A stretch of 64,000 nucleotides of DNA, from NCBI GenBank assembly GCA_002812745.2, contig NCSJ02000001.1:62001-126000 (forward strand). Reading direction: 5' to 3'. The stretch comes from Scytalidium lignicola (lineage: Eukaryota; Ascomycota; Leotiomycetes). The notes under the pieces were generated by a model. The model saw only the letters and a program-made list of their open reading frames with translations. It was not told where the DNA came from and did no database searches. Position numbers and translations under genes: made by a program. This document shows, piece by piece, positions 46,093 through 56,913 of the stretch (positions are counted from its first letter, which is position 1; each line of letters starts with the position of its first letter).

Positions 46093-46622
46093 ATGGCTGT
46101 GGCTTCTTCAACCTGCTGTGGCAAGAGCGGCGAAGGCTGCGTTTGTGGTAAGGCTGAGTCCCAAGAAACTCGCACACCATCTTGACGTGACAGGTGCTAA
46201 CCTTAATTACAGCAACTCAAGCCAAGTGTTCCTGCGGACAGAAAAACGCTCTTCACTGCACATGTAACAAGGCGGAAACAGAAAATAAAATCGCTGGTCC
46301 ACGCTGCTCGTGTCGTAAGTCCTGCTTCCTACTGAGACTCTCCTCTACCGTATAGTCACGCAATCGTATGACATATCCACTGACATTTATTCTAGGTGCT
46401 CGTCCCGCTGGCCAATGTACCTGCGATCGTGCTGGCACCGAGAATGCTACACCTACCGGCCCCACCTGTTCATGTGGTGCTCGACCTGCAGGTTAGTATC
46501 TACTTGTTGCCTCCGACTATGTTGCTTTCGCTGACAGGAATGGCACAGATGCTTGCTCCTGCGAAAAGGCTGCTGATGGCGGCCTCTACCCCCATGAAAC
46601 CGACTTCACCACCCAGGCATAA
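46093..46622 (+). CDS. Cys-rich metallothionein-like protein with repeated CxC motifs, four exons
   Basis: Four small exons, 46093-46147, 46213-46314, 46396-46491 and 46549-46622, sum to 327 nt, 108 aa. The product has 16 cysteines: CC at 8-9, C16-x-C18, then six further C-x-C pairs (KCSC, HCTC, RCSC, QCTC, TCSC, ACSC) about 10-20 residues apart. It ends EKAADGG then HETDFTTQA. Two similar blocks (CSCxARPAGQCTC and CSCGARPADACSC) suggest an internal duplication, with introns near the block edges. From memory similar proteins are widespread in Ascomycota under a domain of unknown function. Regular CxC pairs imply Cu(I) or Zn binding in the cytosol, but this is inference. The last acceptor is GCACAG before ATGCTTGC; the earlier CTGACAG breaks the frame. 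Confidence 0.88.
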
Positions 46623-47128
46623 ATCAGGATGTTTCACTTAGGTCCGCGATTATTGTGTACTAGTGTTTGGGGCATTGAGTATGGCGTTCTGATGGCGTCA
46701 ATCGGAGGCGTTTGGATGTATACCTGCTTGCTTTTGAACTGGGCATTGAACATGGCAGGGAAATTTGAATTGGTTGACTTCTGGTACATTTCACATTCGT
46801 GGAGAATTGTGATGTTGTTCCTGCGGGAATTGCATGCCAATCTGTACCTTGCTACTACTTCGGGGCGGGACAGCGTAACAGTATGAAGTAAAACAAAAAT
46901 ATCAAAGGCAATTCTTCAATTCTGGATCGTATGATAGTGGTTTCATCACGTGGAATAATGCATGTCGCTGCCCAAAACTCGGGATTGTCTCTATAAGAAG
47001 CACCCGGAATTACCCCGCATCGGAAGCTACAGTATGAAGCTCGGGAGAGCTAGATATAATAACTTGTCTGGAAACTTACAACTGCTAGAACTGTCACCCA
47101 ACAATTCTCCCCACTAACTCCCGTCACA
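46623..47128. other. Intergenic, 3' flank of Cys-rich gene and promoter of DUF1772 gene
   Basis: About 500 bases, no exon supported. An open frame at 46629-46886 probably lies in the 3' UTR. Confidence 0.4.
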
Positions 47129-47650
47129 ATGTCAGATAACATACCATCAATTCGCATCGTCCAGACGGTAGGCATAACAACCACCGCCTTCCTCTCCGGC
47201 GCCATCACTGGAATCTCCTACTTCGCAGTTCCCAACCTCCTGACGTCACCAACGCCCCTGCTCCTCCAACAATGGGCCAAGTGCTTCAACTCCGGCAGGA
47301 AAACCGTACCACCACTAGCTGCAATCGCAAGCGCCTGTTTCTTCTATCTCGCCAGCAAAACAAATAGAACACTGGCCAAGGCAAAATTCTACCGTTATGT
47401 CCTTGCGGGCGTGCTCGGCCTTAGCATTATGCCTTACACCTTCGTCCTTATGGGCAAGACGAATCGCAAATTGAGTGCTAAGGCTCAGCAGACTAAGGGG
47501 TTGGGTGTAACGGACGAAGTTGTGGAAGCTGCGGCCCCGGAAGAGACTGCGCACTGGTTGGTTGATCGCTGGGGCGTCTTGAACCTGGGAAGAGGCATCT
47601 TGTTGCTAGGTGCTGCTGGGTTGGGAACTTGGACAGCTATTGAAGAATAA
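47129..47650 (+). CDS. DUF1772 (anthrone-oxygenase-like) membrane protein
   Basis: A single exon of 173 aa with four hydrophobic spans: about 14-36 (TTTAFLSGAITGISYFAVP), 62-77 (LAAIASACFFYLASKT), 88-108 (YVLAGVLGLSIMPYTFVLMG) and 148-168 (LGRGILLLGAAGLGTWTAI). The layout and the GR(K)TVPPLA segment after span 1 match PF08592 (DUF1772). Some members of that family act as anthrone oxygenases in polyketide pathways and others have no known role. No polyketide synthase or other pathway gene is nearby, so a secondary-metabolism role is not supported here. The start is the ATG after a short leader; there is no intron. Confidence 0.85.
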   Translation: MSDNIPSIRIVQTVGITTTAFLSGAITGISYFAVPNLLTSPTPLLLQQWAKCFNSGRKTVPPLAAIASACFFYLASKTNRTLAKAKFYRYVLAGVLGLSIMPYTFVLMGKTNRKLSAKAQQTKGLGVTDEVVEAAAPEETAHWLVDRWGVLNLGRGILLLGAAGLGTWTAIEE

Positions 47651-48335
47651 CTGAATATTTCAGGGATATTGCTATTCTTTTGTGGTTAAAATACCACTGG
47701 GGGTTTATTGAGATAATGATAATTGGATGTAAATGTAATTAAGCTTTATCAAGTTGTTTCCAATGTAGTATGCGAAAGCCATGTTTGGTCCTAGAGGTGG
47801 TGCGGGACTTCCACTGAAAATGATACCATGTTTTCCCTGCGTGTAATATATAGGAATATATATGATATAATTGAAACATTTAATCTTTTTGGAAAATCAT
47901 GATAGATGTGGGAACTTTATTTTCATGAAAAGATGCTAGGCCATTAACACTGATTAGCCTTGCTTGTATAATGTCTACTTCATTGCTTTGTTAACTTTGT
48001 AGGTCTAAATGTTATAGTGCTCACAAGGATAATTCAAAACTAAGACACTGAGCCAGCAACACGTTAATTGATCATTTGCACCTATGTAGGATTTGAAAAG
48101 GTGCCCCACTGAGCTAGAATAATGCATCACCTAAATAAACGCCACCATAAACTCATATTTTTCTTGTGGTGTTAAGACAAAGAGGTTAGAAGTTAGTATA
48201 ATATTACAAACCCCGAGCCCTCTCCACTGCCATATTCGTATGCTTCAAGACCATAACGCCATGTAATTCCCCTACTCACACAGTTGCAGAATTCCGCTGA
48301 TAATTTCCGAACGCCGCCCTAAGAGTAAGGTTCCC
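47651..48335. other. Intergenic, converging 3' ends
   Basis: 685 bases, AT-rich, between the DUF1772 stop and the HIRA stop. No exon, RNA gene or repeat recognised. Confidence 0.45.
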
Positions 48336-51300
48336 TCACGCTTGCATATCCTCATCATCGCTGACCACGCCAAGTGTCCTGGCATATTGGACTGTCAATC
48401 TCTGCAAATCTCGGAATTTGCCTATTCAAAGGGTTAGTGGGCCGTGTGGAAGGTGGGATTATGTTACTTACCAAGAATAAGGACTACTCCGTTTAATAAT
48501 TCCTTCCTGTCCCAGCCACAAAGTTTTTCATCCTCACTCATCCAGCCTTCCCCTTTCCCTGCTTGAGTATCGTTGCTCTTCTCCTGCAGGATACCACCCA
48601 AAAGATTGCGAAGCAGCTCCTCTACCTTGCCTTTCAGGCCTTCAGCACCAAGCCGCTTGGCATACATATACAGATAGATCCTGAACTCTTCTCTGGCACC
48701 GAGTTGCAAAGCAGCAGCAACCCGATTCTCAAGATGGGCAATACTAACACCAGACTCAAAGTTCTCAAAGCCTTCTTTAGAAAGTAGTGACTTGATGAGT
48801 CTTTGTAAATGGTAAGCCCTTCCTTTGAGCAGGACTTCATTCGTGGTATGTCTTTCAAGATGGGGGATAATACCAGCAGATATATTTGATGGATCCACTG
48901 AATCTTCTTTTCTGGAATCTGGACCAACTGCAGTTGATTGCAGGCTGCTGACAGACGAGTCATTAGTGTTCCAGTATTGACTTCCAACAGCCCACCATGC
49001 TTCTGAAAGCCGTTGCCACACAAACATAGCTGGAGAATATAAATACCCATCGCCATTACTTAACGTGACGATAATGTGTCCATTGGAGTTTAAATGAGCT
49101 GAAGTGACCCCTGGCGCACTTGTTGTGTGAGTCCCTAGAGTGTGCATGGCTATTTCAAGTATTGGAGCGAGGGACACTGGTGGATGAGGAGATGAAAGTG
49201 TCTTGAGGTTCCAGACATGACACATCCCCACTGCAGTGATGCAGAGTAACCACCATCCTCTGCATTCGATAATCACTGGCTGTGACTCTAAGACAAATGC
49301 GTTGAATATCCTCCGACCAGCAGGGGTCCAAGTATAGATGCTTCCATCTTCGCAAGCCGCTGCCCAAAAATTCTTATTTCCAGTGACAAGGATAACAGCT
49401 CGTGGAAGGAAGTCCTGCCAGATCGTAACTCCTCTCTTGGTCGCACCGATTCGAACAGGATCTTTAACGTGTGCTGGATTCGATCCTGGATTCCGAGCTT
49501 CCAGAATGATATCTTCCGAGATTGTTGTAGAATCTACCACACCATTCGATCCATTCGCGGATTTCATTGATGGTGGTAATATACCGCGATCCAACGACCG
49601 CAGGATTTTTGTTCTAATTTTGGGCACTGCCAATCGTACCTGACTGACAGACATTGTAGGATTTATGACAGCTGGCCGGAGAAATTCTGGAGTTGGGACA
49701 ACCCCATTAACTGGAGGCACTGGGGCAGCGGGCTCTAAACCATTTACAGCATTGATCATGATTGGCACCGGTCCACCGGATATAGCGGGCCTTTTGCTTG
49801 TAGGTTCTTCTTCCTCTTCACCTTCGAGAACAACTGCCTTGCGTTTGTTTCCAAGTAACATTGCCGCGAGACCACCCCTTGGAAGACCATCGTATGGCTT
49901 AGAGAGGTCTAATATTGACTGCGGGGCATCGTTCTGTGCGTTACTGGAACTTGCTGCCATAAGTTGTGACTGGGGTAGCGAAGAGAGACCAGTCCCAGAT
50001 GACGAGACTAATAAAGGTGCTATTCTCTTTTTACCCTCTTTCGTAATGGTGACCCNTTTTTTTCATAGCTTCTAGCTTTTCAGCATTAGCATCAGGAGCA
50101 GGTGCTGCAGCCTCTGGCTGTTTAGGTGTCTGCCCATTTGTGATAGCTGGGGTGGCTGTAGGAGGGGCAACGGTGTCTCCATTTAGAGCTGGAAGAGCAT
50201 TTGAGGAGCTAGTGTCGCCCATGAGAGCTCCCATCCTTCCTTCAGCGCCTCGTAATTCACCAGCCTTACTCCTCTCTTCCAACCGAAGACCAGCAACATC
50301 CTCAACAACACCTACTCCTTTTCTTCCCACACCGAATTTTTGCAATGCCTTCTCATTTTCTGACCATGGAGCTATGAACCCTAGTTCCCCCCTTTCGAAT
50401 TCTAATGCAATTATACTTCCGTCTAAGCTTGATGCAAAAATGATCTGTCCATCAGGGCTCCAGGCAAGATCTGATATTGATTTCCCAGCTAAATCCTGTA
50501 CCACAACTAACGGCCTCGAGTTGCTAGTGTTCCAGATGCTGAGAGTTTTATCCTGACCCGCACATGCAATAACTGTAACTAGTGGTTGTGTGCTATATCC
50601 GCTGTTGTCCGTCGTGTCCTGTGTAATGTCTTTCTTGCTGAATAAGCGTGGTGAGAACGTGCAAACCTCAGTTGGACCTTCATGGCCTATAAGATTTATG
50701 TCACTGTCCCAAACTCCACGGTTAATTATGGCCACAGAGCTAACAGGGCCATTAACCGCATTGGCAGCCGCAATGTGGTTGCCATCGGGAGACCAGGAGC
50801 ATCGCCTAAAGTACGTTGTCAGAGGAGAGGATGTGAAAGGCGCAACAATGGTATGCTCTAGAACGAAGTTGTTAATTGAGTCGTAAGATGTTGCGTTCGG
50901 TGAGGGAGAGGTGAATCGGAAGAGCTTGATTGACCGGTCATCGCTAGCGGTAGCAAAGTACTTATTTGCAGGATCAAATGTGATGCCTTTGACGTGACTT
51001 TGATGTACTGACAGGGTCTTCAGCTTTTCAAACGTATGCCCCGACCATACCACGATTTTTGAGTCCAACCCGACGGATACCAATATTGAAGAATCATAAG
51101 ACCAGCCCAAGTCCTGAACATCGTTATCATGTCCTATCAATCGCCTTAATATTTTCCAGTTTTCTACAGGTGGTGGTTCATTCGTCCCTGTATATATATT
51201 AGTTGCAGCCCATAAACACTTTCCAACAATATGTAGCATACCAAAAGAAGCAGAGTGTGAAGGGGGATTTGTATCCAAATGATATATGCAAATGATCTTG

Positions 51301-51735
51301 TCATCGGCCCCAGACGCTAACCATCTTCCATTCGGAGAGAACCTCACTGTGTGGATTGTGCCAGAATGATAGCTCATATGACATAATTGCTTTGGCTTCT
51401 GGTAATTGGGGTCTCCGGCGTGCAGGATAGATTCCGTGGACCAAATACGAACATGGCCATCTGTTCAACCTCAAACTTAGCAATACTTCTCTAATTCCTA
51501 ATATATAGTAGATTTGTTACCTCCGGCTGCGCTAGCTAATCTGGTTCCATCCGGCGATACATGGCAGCTATAGACTTCAAAGTCTTTCTGCTCCCCTAGA
51601 TACGAATCGCGCAAGGCGTGGAGTTAGTAAAGTTCGATTCAAGAACAAAGAGCGCGCAGGGAATGAACATGCAACTTAAATTGCTAGCAAACACTTACCA
51701 CTATGCGTTAGCCATGCTGGCTTGATGAACTTCAT
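48336..51735 (-). CDS. HIR1: HIRA/Hir1 histone H3-H4 chaperone subunit
   Basis: Nuclear HIR-complex subunit for replication-independent nucleosome assembly. Exons 51735-51699, 51595-51521, 51460-48472 and 48421-48336. The start MKFIKPAWLTHS is typical of HIRA. Seven or so WD40 repeats fill about residues 15-370 (DFEVYSCHVSPDGTRLA, IRxWS, GHDNDVQDLGWS, HQSHVKGITFDP). A B-domain for Asf1 binding (VTITKEGKKRIAPLLV) lies near 506-521, and the HIRA C-terminal domain near 680-1000. The sequence as given is broken at an N at 50056: exon lengths sum to 3187, one more than a multiple of three. Omitting that N beside an A/T run restores the B-domain frame and a 1061 aa protein. I therefore treat the break as an assembly artefact, not a pseudogene. 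Confidence 0.94.
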
Positions 51736-52330
51736 CGTCGTCAGCAGTGCTGTGGCAGCTTTGCATCATAGGTGGCTAGTTCAATGTCCAGCACGCGAAC
51801 GCGAATTTGAGATAATTAATGCGGCTTTCGCTTCGCGATCTAGCAGTTCTCTTTCTCCACGTCACATCCAGGTTACGCTAGCAATATTTAGCTGTGGAGC
51901 TCAAGCATAGACATCTTTTGTAGCTTAGCCGTGATATGCAGCTTTCTATGCTAATATTATAAAAAATATCTACGTCCTACAGTATTCCGTTGTTGCACAC
52001 CTCACGATTTACAGTTGAAGCCTTTAATTACCTGATCGTAGCCTTAACCCTCCATCACAGAGCTTATGGAGTGGCAGAATGGGTAGAAGTGGCGCATTTC
52101 ATAAAAGAAAGACTTCGGAGGTTCATGCCTGATCTCACAATGCGTTGGAGAAAAACAAGCTAACCAAAGATGAAATTTATACGATTAATAATGCTGTCCC
52201 TTGTTGCATAATAATACTTTGCTTCTTAGATTAACTAAATGATATGGATTATTAAAGAGTTTCAATATATGTCCAGTGCTAATCATGTTATTGAAACAAG
52301 TCAAAAAGAGCTTATTTCACAATCTCAATT
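51736..52330. other. Intergenic, HIRA promoter and 3' flank of reductase gene
   Basis: About 600 bases, both neighbours leftward. No exon is supported and no tRNA could be folded by eye. Confidence 0.4.
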
Positions 52331-53498
52331 TCAATTAGTCTCTTCGATTCTGAAGACGTATTTAGTGGCACTGTTTACACCGTCTTTGAGGTTCGTAAGA
52401 GCCTGCTCAACGCTGTTAAGTCCACCAGGCACTATCTCGTACGGATGACCAGTGAACCATCCTTCTTGTAACAGTCGTGAGAACAGTCTAGAGAACACAA
52501 ATCCGAACTCTCTACCACCAGTCCTAATCCCGGCCTTTCCTTCTTCAGACTGCGGGTCAACTGCTTGGTGTACTGATCCAACCTGGATAACAGAATGTTG
52601 GATATGACCTGGGATCGCACTATAATCTTTGCCTGGGACTATGAGTGCGATCTTACTATCCTCACTTGATAGAACATGGCTGAGATTCTGGTAACTGTTG
52701 TGCTCACTAACAGCATCGAAAGCGTAGTGCACCTCGTCAACGTTAGCATTCTTTAGAGCATGTTTGATTCCTGCAATCACGGCTTCATCTCCAGCACGGT
52801 AATCGACGATGGTATCGCCCCGGTTTCTGGAGATGAGTTTCTCAACGTATGCTTGACCTCTTCCGGCCACGGTAATAATTGGATGGATATTTGAGAGCTG
52901 AGCAAGTTTAATTGCATAGGCACCCTGTAGAAGCTGTCAGAGGTACAGCACATTGAAAAAAGATCATATAAACATACAACAGCGCTGGAACCCCCATATA
53001 CGATTAACGGGATGGATTTCTTTGCTGGTACCCATGGCTCTGGGAGACCAAGCCTAACATAAAGGCCTACCGCGGCGGTCAGGGCAGCAAGTGGAATTGT
53101 CGCAGCCTGGTATCACTATTATTCCAAGTCTAATGATGCTAAGTAGGCCTAGACGGATAACAAACCTCTTCAAATGTTGTCTTCTTAGGTAAATGGAACG
53201 TAGTGTGAGCTGGCGCGATGGCGTATTCAGCAAAACTGCCATGCGGAGTTCTCATTTCATGGAAAGCTGCTACACGATCCCCTTTTTTGAACTCTGTTAC
53301 TTCATCTCCTACTTCTTCCACTATACCAGCAATATCATCACCTGAATTATGTGATCCAAAACGCTGGGGTAACTTCCAATCTTTGGGATTAGAACCTGAT
53401 ACTACTACTTTTATCAACACCTGGTCTGCCGTAGGTTTTGGCACTGGAGAGTTGATGAGCTGAACTTTTGGTCCGGCGGAGACAATTGCTTCCTTCAT
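52331..53498 (-). CDS. Medium-chain dehydrogenase/reductase (ToxD/quinone-reductase-like)
   Basis: NADP(H)-type oxidoreductase of the MDR superfamily. Exons 53498-53166, 53106-52978 and 52924-52331 give 351 aa. The N-terminal GroES-like domain starts MKEAIVSAGPK and has GSNPKDWKLP, DDIAGIVEEVGDEV and KKGDRVAAF. The nucleotide site is GGSSAVGAYAIKLA (from 149), split by an intron after SAV. The catalytic and structural zinc ligand cysteines of true alcohol dehydrogenases are absent, so a zinc-free reductase acting on quinones or enoyl groups is likely. The substrate is unknown, and no biosynthetic neighbour is present. Introns are 59 and 53 bases, the first with a GTTTGT donor. Stand-alone genes of this class are common in fungi. 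Confidence 0.9.
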
Positions 53499-54164
53499 CT
53501 TGAGACTAGTTGACTCAAAGAATTACCTCTGTGAAGTAAAATGAATATTTAAATGCAGGTATGAGATTCCAAAGCAGTGGTAAGACTTATATATATATAA
53601 GAACGCGTCGTTATATTCATAACGTTATTTCTCTCAATTGCGTGATGGTTGGCCAATTGACAGTCAAGTTGATTATTCCCCCACCGCAAGCTTCGTCATG
53701 CATACTCATACCCACCACCTCTTGCGCATCCACAGACGACACATCCTAAGTACCGGCTAGTGGTGCTCCTCATCTTCCATAATAAAAGTCCGCAACCTCC
53801 GCAACCTCCGCTATACCCGCCTCCTCAATGCTTAGATTGTCCTCACCATTCTATGCTGCACTATACCTAAATAAGGGTATTTCATCCAATCACAGCTTTG
53901 CCGAGTGAGGGGTCGGTTTTATGTCCAGTCGGCGATAACCCAGGCTGGAAGGTAGCAACTCATTATCATAGTAGCAGATCTAGAAGTCCAGAAGTTCCAG
54001 GATAAATCAGATTGGGTAGAAGGTATCAGATCGAAACTTCGGCAGTAGAATACTGATAGCTCATTTTATGGTGTCGCTGTGCGGCTAGAGGGTATGGAAA
54101 CTATAGTCACAGAACTGATAGCCCTATTACCTTGGAATAGACAGTAACGGCTTATAAGGAATAC
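53499..54164. other. Intergenic, reductase promoter and 3' flank of WBP4-like gene
   Basis: 666 bases without a supported exon. A short GCAACCTCC direct repeat (CCGCAACCTCCGCAACCTCCGC) lies at about 53791-53812. It should hold the promoter of the reductase gene. Confidence 0.4.
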
Positions 54165-55106
54165 CTATTTCTGTCGAACATTTTTTATTTTCCGTTTCTT
54201 GAAAACGACTCCTAAAGGATTCTGGGTAGCTGTTGCATCTCCTTGTTCGGGATTGCTCTCGGTTGCTTCGTCCATAGTAGAGAGTATTGTATCGCTCTCT
54301 AACGATTCTTCCTTGATTCCAAAAGGCTTCTGGTCTGCCGTTCCTTGAGATATGGAGTTGGTCTTGTCAATTTGCGGTAAGACATCTGGTTCAGTTTTGA
54401 TCTCTGTTTTGATTTCCTCCTTAATTTCCATCTTTGAAACCGGTTCCTTCCCTTTACGAGTAGTACTTTGCAGCAAAGCATCTAGGTCATCCGTATCTTC
54501 CTGTGAAGGGAGAGTCCTGTATCTTGGTCCCCATTTTTTCCTTTTCGACTCAACCATTAGCTCCTCGTCTTCCTCCACAGGTCTCTTCCTCACACCAAAG
54601 CCAATTGCATCCGGATTCTTCTGTCCCACTTCCTGGTCGATAATGCGCTCAGATGTGACTTTCCATTCACCTGCCATAGCCATCTCTCCTCTAAACTCAT
54701 CCGGTATGTTGATCCCCATCTCTGCCAGTTGTGCCAGTTGCTGTTTTCTCTGCACAGCTGTTGCTTGCGGTTTGGGAGCGGACGGAGTAGGACCTCGTCC
54801 AAAGCTTGACTCTGTGGAGCTTCCAATTGCCGAACCTGTCGTTAAGCCATTCAAACGTGCCACTTCGGTCTTTGCTCGTTCTTTGTCCTTTTCCTCCTTC
54901 TCATGGCCTCGATGGAGGTCCCTAAGAAAGCGCTTTAGGTTGCCCTGATGCCTCGGTGTCGCTTCGTGATTCGTTTTCTCAAGTTTTGTATCTCGCACAT
55001 AGACTTTGCAATGTTTACACCAGTATTTTGGCTGCCATGGCATTAGTATAGACTGATAACAGATAAGGAGGGAACCACTCACAGTGGATTTCCAGTATTC
55101 TGCCAT
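54165..55106 (-). CDS. WBP4/FBP21-like spliceosomal zinc-finger protein
   Basis: Probable pre-mRNA splicing factor with a U1-C/matrin-type C2H2 finger. Exon 1 is 55106-55083 (MAEYWKST) and exon 2 is 55031-54165, giving 296 aa. The finger is YWCKHCKVYVRD...H...H with TNHEATPRHQGN, followed by LKRFLRDLHRGHEKEEKDKE. This is the start typical of WBP4. Human WBP4 also carries WW domains; I see none here. The rest is charged and disordered, ending in a basic VVFKKRKIKNVRQK tail, a possible nuclear signal. The 51 base intron (55082-55032) has no stop and is a multiple of three. Keeping it would add 17 residues between the start and the finger without breaking the frame. The spliced form restores the family-typical WKSTPKYWCKHC. 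Confidence 0.88.
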   Translation of the reverse strand: MAEYWKSTVSGSLLICYQSILMPWQPKYWCKHCKVYVRDTKLEKTNHEATPRHQGNLKRFLRDLHRGHEKEEKDKERAKTEVARLNGLTTGSAIGSSTESSFGRGPTPSAPKPQATAVQRKQQLAQLAEMGINIPDEFRGEMAMAGEWKVTSERIIDQEVGQKNPDAIGFGVRKRPVEEDEELMVESKRKKWGPRYRTLPSQEDTDDLDALLQSTTRKGKEPVSKMEIKEEIKTEIKTEPDVLPQIDKTNSISQGTADQKPFGIKEESLESDTILSTMDEATESNPEQGDATATQNPLGVVFKKRKIKNVRQK

Positions 55107-55417
55107 GGTTGATGGACAACAATGGATTCTGCCACTCTAGTTGAACGGTTTTTGCCTCTTATGTAATGGGATGATCTTCACAGGGAAAAGAAGTTGGTAG
55201 TTTCTTTGGGACGTAAATTAAAAAGAAGCGACGTGTCGAGGTGACCAGGTGGAATATTTCGAATCAAAAAATAATTCATTGACAGGAAGGCATTACTGTC
55301 AGCCTGGGAGAATTCCAGACTCGGCTAGCGTAGCCTTACGAAGCTGGCAGCGTCTCTTCCTCATGACTTCGCTATTTGAATTCTAAGTAGTAGCGACATC
55401 TAAACTCGACGAATTGC
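55107..55417. promoter_or_regulatory. Divergent promoter between WBP4-like and stomatin-like genes
   Basis: 311 bases separating two outward-reading start codons. No motif was recognised with confidence. Confidence 0.45.
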
Positions 55418-56736
55418 ATGATGGTGTTGGAGGTGGCCTCTCGTACGGCCATGAAGGCATCTATGCGTAGGAAGACCACTGCTTTGGCTTTAGCTCAAGC
55501 TTCTCGGTCCTTTCCTCTGATCAGATCAACCGCAGCGGTCTCTTTACGGTCAAATACTCAACGAAGACAGCTTCAGACAACTCCAAATTCAAGAGCGCCA
55601 AATAATAACTTACTAGGCATATCCAGCTCTGTCCCTTCGTCCTACTTTCAACGTCCCTCGTTGCCGGCCAATACAATAATTCGATTCGTTCCGCAACAGA
55701 CAGCATGGATTGTAGAACGAATGGGAAAGTTCAGCCGGATCCTTCAACCAGGCCTTGCTATCATGATCCCTTTCCTAGATCGTATAGCCTATGTCAAGAG
55801 TTTAAAGGAGGCGGCAATAGAAATACCTAGTCAAAGTGCGATTACAGCAGACAACGTATCTCTCGAGATAGATGGAGTCCTTTATATTCGAGTCTTCGAT
55901 GCATATAAGGCCAGGTAGGCAGGGAATAATCTATGAAGAGGACCGAACTCAGAACTTACATTTTATCTAGTTACGGTGTCGAAGATGCTGAATATGCTAT
56001 CTCTCAACTTGCACAAACGACTATGCGCTCTGAAATTGGCCAGCTTTCACTTGACCATGTGCTTAAAGAACGCCAAGCATTGAACATCAACATCACTGCA
56101 GCAATTAATGAGGCAGCGCAGGATTGGGGCGTCATCTGTCTACGTTACGAAATTAGAGATATTCACGCCCCCGATAGCGTAGTGCAAGCTATGCACCGAC
56201 AAGTTACCGCAGAACGAAGCAAGAGAGCTGAAATCTTGGATTCCGAAGGACAGCGGCAAAGTGCAATTAATATTGCAGAGGGTCGGAAGCAAAGCGTCAT
56301 TCTCGCTTCCGAGGCTTTAAAGAGCGAGCAGATCAACATGGCAAGCGGAGAGGCTGAGGCTATTCTTCTGAAAGCTACGGCTACGGCTGCAGGAATCGAA
56401 GCTGTAGCGAAAGCTATTGAGCAAGGCAAACAGTCAGCTCAAGGTGCCGTCAGCCTTAGCGTTGCAGAGAAGTACGTAGAGGCATTTAGCAAGCTTGCTA
56501 AGGAGGGAACTGCTGTGATCGTCCCTGGCAATGTTGGGGATATTGGAGGTATGATTGCCAGCGCCCTGGCAGTTTATGGCAAAGTTGGTGCTGCACAGAG
56601 TAGGACAATGGACACAAAAGTGATAGAGGCTGGAAACACACAAAAGGATTCAGACGCTGATCTACCTGTTGGAACACCCGAGGAAATAAAGAAAACTATG
56701 CTTGATTCATTTGAAAATGCACGCCAGAAGAATTGA
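55418..56736 (+). CDS. Mitochondrial stomatin-like protein (SLP-2 type, SPFH/band 7)
   Basis: Inner-membrane scaffold of the SPFH family, related to animal STOML2, which organises cardiolipin-rich membrane and proteases. Exons 55418-55914 and 55971-56736 give 420 aa. The N-terminus (about 1-65) is rich in Arg, Ser and Ala without acidic residues, typical of a mitochondrial presequence. The band 7 domain starts near TIIRFVPQQTAWIVERMGKF and runs through EIDGVLYIRVFDAYKASYGV, DAEYAISQLAQTTMRSEIG and WGVICLRYEIRDI. A long Ala/Glu-rich coiled region follows (AEGRKQSVILASEA; EAEAILLKATATAAGIEAVA). The 56 base intron splits the Ser codon of KASYGV. The two adjacent ATG codons at 55418 and 55421 are alternative starts that differ by one residue. 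Confidence 0.94.
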
Positions 56737-56913
56737 TATGTAGGATAGCATTGTATAAGTATATTTAGTTGCGTTATATTGGCAAGGCGGTGGGAATCAA
56801 TCAAACGCTCCAAAAAAAGGCCGTCTGGGCTATGGTTATGGGCTTGTATTAGTCTGATAAAACCCCCAATTCAATAACAAAATTTACAACAGTATTTACC
56901 GATATGTAGTTAT

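Noticed and set aside
47129..47650. DUF1772 protein as part of a polyketide cluster
   Set aside because: No polyketide synthase, thioesterase or tailoring cluster is nearby; the only reductase (52331-53498) is separated by HIRA.
48336..51735. HIRA called as two separate genes or a pseudogene
   Set aside because: The break falls exactly on an N beside a homopolymer, and the frame after it encodes the conserved Asf1-binding B-domain and C-terminal domain.
52070..52140. Possible tRNA-like stretch GGAGTGGCAGAATGGGTAGAAG
   Set aside because: I could not pair an acceptor stem and no T-loop consensus follows at the right distance.
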